DNA of 64,000 bases from positions 52,329,768-52,393,767 of the forward strand of contig NC_064831.1 in NCBI RefSeq assembly GCF_024166365.1, read 5' to 3'. The notes under the pieces were generated by a model. The model did not search any database, was not told the origin of the DNA, and saw only the letters and a list, made by a program, of their open reading frames with translations. Shown piece after piece: positions 59,769-64,000 of the stretch. The translations under genes and the position numbers were made by a program. Position 1 is the first letter of the stretch, and every line of letters begins with the position of its first letter. This DNA is from Elephas maximus indicus. Its lineage: Eukaryota > Chordata > Mammalia > Proboscidea > Elephantidae.

Positions 59769-59928
59769 CCGAAAACCAAACCCATTGCCGTTGAGTTGAT
59801 TCTTATAGTGACTCTATAGGATAGAGTAGAACTGCCCCATAAGGTTTCCAAGGAGCAACTGGTAGATTCGAACTGCCAACTTTTTGGTTAGCAGCCGTAG
59901 TCCTTAACTGCAACACCAGCAGGGCTCC
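59769..59928 (-). mobile_element. AfroSINE
   Basis: Reverse copy, small deletions in the tail half. Confidence 0.93.
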
Positions 59929-60322
59929 ATACTATTGGCTACATGAAAGTATGTACTGAGCTCTTGACAGTGGGAACAAGACAGATGAGGTCCCTGCTTT
60001 TATGGGGGTCTACATTTTAGCTGAGGGCTGACATAGAGAGTAAATGAGTTGGTTTAAAAATAGAGAAGGTAAATTCAGATACAGTAAATAACATGAAGAC
60101 ATAAAACAGAGCGATCCAGTAGGTACTAGGGGGAGGGGAGTCAGGGAAGGCTTGCCTTAGCAGGTAGCCAGCCTTCTAGCTAAGGTAACTCAGGCCGGCC
60201 CTGCCGAGCCTGGGGACGCAACACCTCAGGCAGAGGGAACAGCCTCCGCAAATGCCCTGACCATTCCGTCCTGAAGGAGGACTTGCTCTTTTCCATGTCA
60301 CGAGCATTATAATGCGGTTTCA

Positions 60323-60330
60323 TGACGTCA
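60323..60330. promoter_or_regulatory. CRE palindrome TGACGTCA
   Basis: A perfect CREB/ATF palindrome in a GC-richer, repeat-free stretch (60180-60380) about 16 kb downstream of C2CD4A. Function is not shown by sequence. Confidence 0.4.
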
Positions 60331-60379
60331 AACGGTTCATTCCTAAAACACCAAAATCTCATTGAGATAAGCATTCATT

Positions 60380-61130
60380 ACATCTTTACGAAATTTTTTT
60401 TCCTTTTTTTTCTTATTAATTTAAAGCTGGAAACAGGTCAAAGTCCATAAAGTGTGTCTGTGAGTCTGACTAGATGATCAGCCAACTATTTGCCACTTAA
60501 GATACCATAAAGGAGAAAAGAAACGGGAGGTGGGGGTGGTGGCGGTGGGGGGTGGGGAACCCTGCTGGGGAGGAAAATACAGAGCAGATGGTGATGTTTA
60601 CCACTTCTTTCACCTTTGCATATGTGAGAAACGCTTGCAAAATTTCTAGGAACTGGGCATTGCCAGAAGAAAAAAATAATAATAAGAGCTAGTTACTAGT
60701 AATAACAGCATCAATCAGCCTAATCACACGTGGGGTGGCTGAACTGGAAATAGAAAACCCAGCTTATCACATACCTACAAACCCGTCACTTGTGGTAATC
60801 AGAGCTTCACAACGAGAGAAAGGCTTTGCAGAGAGGAGCTCCTATTACTATTTCTCAGCAGTGAAACACCTGATTAGACTCATCGTGAAAAGCTACTTCA
60901 TTAAAGGCAGGTGTAAGAATTTAAGGCAGAGTAGAGGAAGGCATTTGGGTGACAAGGACAGGAGTGACACAGATTGAGGAGGACTAAGGGATGAACTGGG
61001 GGGATGGGTCCTTATCTGGTTACACTCTAACCGGATGTGTGGCTCCTCTAGACCCAGGCTCCCGTATCTGTGGTGGTTTCCAAGTGGACTTTTCAGGTGC
61101 TGACTCTTTTCTTCAAATGGAATCTTATGG
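60380..61130. other. Interval without recognised feature
   Basis: Only a short GGTGGGGGTGG-rich tract near 60525-60560 stands out. No gene seen. Confidence 0.4.
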
Positions 61131-61150
61131 AAACTGCACAAGGCCCATTA

Positions 61151-61197
61151 AAAACCAAAAAAGCAAACCCAGTGCCGTCAAGTCGATTCCGACTCAT
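61151..61197 (-). mobile_element. Extremely 5'-truncated AfroSINE (47 bp)
   Basis: Only the A-rich end and tail remain, flanked by a perfect 13-bp duplication ACAAGGCCCATTA (61138-61150 and 61198-61210). Confidence 0.95.
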
Positions 61198-61259
61198 ACA
61201 AGGCCCATTATCAGAGCTTAAAGGCAGAGTTGGTTGATGAAAGGTGGCGGACCCAGAAA

Positions 61260-61780
61260 TCTATTCATTCATTCATTTATGTATTCACTCAGGCAACACA
61301 CATTTTTGGAAAACTTACTGCGTACCAGACAATGTTCTAGCTGCCTGGGAAATATTGGTGAACCAAACAGACAAATATCCCTGCCCTTATGGAGCTTACA
61401 TTCTAGCAAGAGGGAACCTGTTGCCATCGAGTTGATTCAAACTCATAGCAACCCTATAGGACACGGTAGAAATGCCCCATAGGGTTTCCAAGGAGCAGCT
61501 GGTGAATTCAAACCGCCGACATTTTGGTTAGCAGCCCAGCTCTTAACCACTGTGCCATTAGGGCTCCCTAGCAAGAGGAAGCAGACAATAAACAATAAAC
61601 ATAGTAAGTCAACAAATGATGTTAGAAGGTGAGGTGGTATGTAGAACACAAAAAAGGAAAATAAAGCAGGGGATGGGGGATCCACAGTGCCCAGATGGTG
61701 TGAGAGAAACTGTCGTAGAGAAAAAAGTCTGGGAAGACCTCGTGGAGAAAGAAGGTTTAAGCAAAGATTTGACATTTTAT
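61260..61780 (+). repeat. L2-like ancient repeat split by an AfroSINE
   Basis: ATTCATTCATTTATG, AGACAATGTTCTAGCTGCCT and GCCCTTATGGAGCTTACATT, continuing after the SINE with AGACAATAAACAATAAACAT and a GGGAAGACCTCGTGGAGAAA end. Family assignment tentative. Confidence 0.55.
61415..61567 (-). mobile_element. AfroSINE in an L2/MIR-like repeat
   Basis: Reverse copy flanked by CTAGCAAGAGG on both sides. Confidence 0.95.
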
Positions 61781-62233
61781 CCCTGATTTAAGCCCTTTGC
61801 TTACCCATTAAAAGACCAAGGTGCCTGTTAAAATACAAACATGAACAGAGTTACTAACGATGAAGCCAGCTGAATATCCACTCAAATACTGCATGTTTTA
61901 AAGAATAAACTCCATTTCATAAGATTGTATCTGAATTCTTCACTGGAAGTTGCTTAGCCCAAACAGTTCTTAGGAAATAATTGTTGAACACAGACCTGGT
62001 GTTAAAAAATAATCAAAACTCACTGAAACTTGTTCTGAGCAGCTACTCTGTATACACATAAAAAAAAAAAACACATAGGAAGGCCATTTTGATTTCAGAA
62101 AAAGCAAATGGCTGGAAGATTTAATTCCATGGGGCTCATAAAGAGGAGGGAGAAATATAGAAGATCAACCATTACTGATTAAACCATGCCTTCCCTCTAC
62201 TGAGATTCACTGATTCCAGGTTACTTCTGGCCT

Positions 62234-62645
62234 GTTGTTGTTAGGTGCCTTCGATTCAGTTCTGACTCACAGCCGCCCTATGTACAACAGAAGGAGACAC
62301 TGCCGTGTCCTGAGCCATCCTCGTGATGGTTGTTATGCTTGAGCTCATTGTTGCACCCACTGTGTCAATCCATCTCTTTGACAGTCTTCCTCTTTTTTGC
62401 TGACCCTCTACTTTACCAATTATAATGTCCTTCTCCAGAGACTGGTCCCTCATGATAATATGTCCAAAGTACATGAGACAAACTCTCACCATCCTCGCTT
62501 CTAAGGAACATTCTGACTGTACTTCGTCCAAGACAGATTTGTTTGTTCTTCTGGCATCCATGGCATTTTCAATATTTTTTTACTAACACCACATTTCAAA
62601 GAACATCAATTCTTCTTTGGTTTTCCTTATTCATTGTCCACCTTT
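62234..62645 (-). mobile_element. RTE LINE 3' end, antisense
   Basis: GTTGTTGTTAGGTGCCTTCG start, then GACTCACAGCCGCCCTATGT and GACTGGTCCCTCATGATAAT. Closest of the three RTE tails to the AfroSINE tail. Confidence 0.88.
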
Positions 62646-62987
62646 TACTCCTGGCCTGGCTGCTAATAATTGGGCCCTCCACCCACCTACAGCCTTGAGG
62701 CTTTTTGAGATTGAAATTAGGAGGTAACGGTTTGACAACTATCCTTTTCTAGCAGGATATGACACATTTACAATGTTATATATAGACAGTTTCTGGCAGG
62801 CTCTGGCAGTTTGGGTCAGGCTTTATATGGTTAATATTTGGTTTCGTGGATGAGAAGAACCTTAGAATCAAAGTAAGATGTCTGTTATTAATTTTCCCAT
62901 CAACACCAGTAACACCTTACCCAGCTGTTCTATTGCCTTCCCGCATCATGTCTTTTATGAAAGTTACTATTTGAGCACCCACAGGCA

Positions 62988-63151
62988 TGGAGCCCTGGTG
63001 GAACAGTGGTTGAGAGCTAAGGCTGATAATCAAAAGGTCAGCAGTTCAAATCCACTAGCCACTCCTTGGAAACCCTATGGGGCAGTTTACTCAGTCCTAT
63101 AGGGTTGCTATGCATCGGAATCAACTTGATGGCAATGGATTTGACTTTTTT
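62988..63151 (+). mobile_element. AfroSINE, full length
   Basis: Complete copy flanked by ACCCACA(G/A)G duplications. Confidence 0.95.
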
Positions 63152-63379
63152 TTACCCACAAGGAACAATTCGGTGCTTTGTGTATATTACCTCAGATTCT
63201 TACCACAAGCAGCAAAATGGGTATGATTTATCTCCATTTTTAAAGAGAAGGCTCTGGGAGGTCACACAGCTTAAGGTGGGAGATAACGGCTCTGAATCCA
63301 GTTCTTTCCCACTTTTTAAAATTTGGAATCAGTGCTATGAACTCAGACACAACCTCTTGCAGAGGGAAATTTACTAATG

Positions 63380-64000
63380 GTTAAAAAAAAATGGATGTAA
63401 CTAGCCAGCAAATGATGAAGCTGTTATTCTCAAGGATGACTCTAGTGGCTTAAGCCTGGATGATTTTTGCGATTTCACTAAGCAAAGCATTGTGGACAAT
63501 TAGCACTGATCCAATAAAGGCCACGGCCCCACCCAATCCTTTGTTTGCATCTGTTCACTAAAATAGAAATGTCAGCTGGAAGTGACCCGCCTCGTCCTGC
63601 TGGTGATATTTTGAAAGAGGTGACTGTTTTCTCAGCACTTACATTTCCTCTCTGCCCCCACCGGCTGTCGGCTGTCAGAGTGGTTGCTGGGAAGAACGTC
63701 AGGCTTGCCAATGCAGAGCCAGGAGAGGTAAATTCCCCCAGAAAATGTGCCTGATTTTCGGGTCTGAATTTCTGATCTCTAAAGGGCAGAAATAGTTCAC
63801 TGCAGGCTTCCGCTGACACGGATATTATGAACTTAAGGCATAAAACGCAACGTTTCAAAGGAGCCCCTTTGCCCTATGTATCTTTAACGATGCTGGCGAG
63901 AGGGGAACTGAGCAGACAAATGGTAGGCTTCACCGATAAGCCTCTAGGAGAGGCAAGGGCAATGAGGAACCCAGGGCTCCCAGAACCTACACACAAACTC
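63380..64000. other. Repeat-free end of window
   Basis: No interspersed repeat or gene recognised. Balanced composition with a CCAATAAAGGCCACGG stretch near 63510. Candidate noncoding regulatory sequence only. Confidence 0.35.

Overview
This is a nuclear window from a placental mammal, almost certainly an afrotherian and most probably an elephant. The main evidence is about 35 copies or fragments of tRNA-headed SINEs of the AfroSINE type. They lie among RTE (BovB-like) LINEs whose 3' ends share a tail with those SINEs. L1 3' ends, MaLR/ERVL-type LTRs, MIR-like, Tigger-like and Charlie-like repeats are also present. The species call is inferred from repeat content and recalled families, not from a database search.

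Only two protein-coding loci are supported. Coding exons 1-4 of VPS13C lie on the minus strand at 29054-29153, 9170-9213, 5802-5844 and 1620-1715. They join in phase into 94 codons plus one base, and the gene continues leftwards out of the window. Three of these exons are under 100 bp and are easy to miss. The CpG-rich VPS13C promoter is around 29.15-29.48 kb. A G/C-skewed minisatellite (27.90-28.87 kb) sits in intron 1, about 180 bp from the exon 1 donor. About 14 kb away and divergently oriented is C2CD4A (CDS 43275-44336, plus strand), with a TATA/CCAAT promoter, a probable 5' UTR intron and a nearby polyadenylation signal. Gene order and orientation match human 15q22.2 (VPS13C minus, C2CD4A plus), a locus linked to type 2 diabetes (C2CD4A/B) and early-onset parkinsonism (VPS13C).

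Layout. 1-29 kb: VPS13C introns 1-4, full of SINEs, two 5'-truncated L1s with nested insertions (17.0-20.1 and 21.8-24.9 kb), an RTE LINE (12.0-13.4 kb), a Tigger element, an ERVL-like LTR and an RPL17 processed pseudogene (24.13-24.77 kb). 29-42.5 kb: the interval between the two promoters, holding a decayed class I-like endogenous retrovirus (about 30.75-36.42 kb) and an antisense L1 (36.9-39.7 kb). 42.5-44.4 kb: C2CD4A and its CpG island. 44.4-64 kb: the region downstream of C2CD4A, with no gene recognised. It holds LTRs, an antisense L1 interrupted by an LTR, L1 3' UTRs, RTE tails, many SINEs, one perfect CTCF-like core and one perfect CRE palindrome.

The most unusual structures are: an L1-tail insertion flanked by direct repeats of about 260 bp, looking like a very long target-site duplication (10.2-12.0 kb); an AfroSINE whose tRNA-like head carries a hexanucleotide array of about 310 bp (55.5-55.8 kb); a higher-order minisatellite with two 138-bp units that look identical by eye, next to VPS13C exon 1; and an inverted repeat with arms of about 132 bp in the retroviral leader/gag region (31.36-31.79 kb). 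I found no previously undescribed gene system. Most other long open frames are antisense or composition artefacts.
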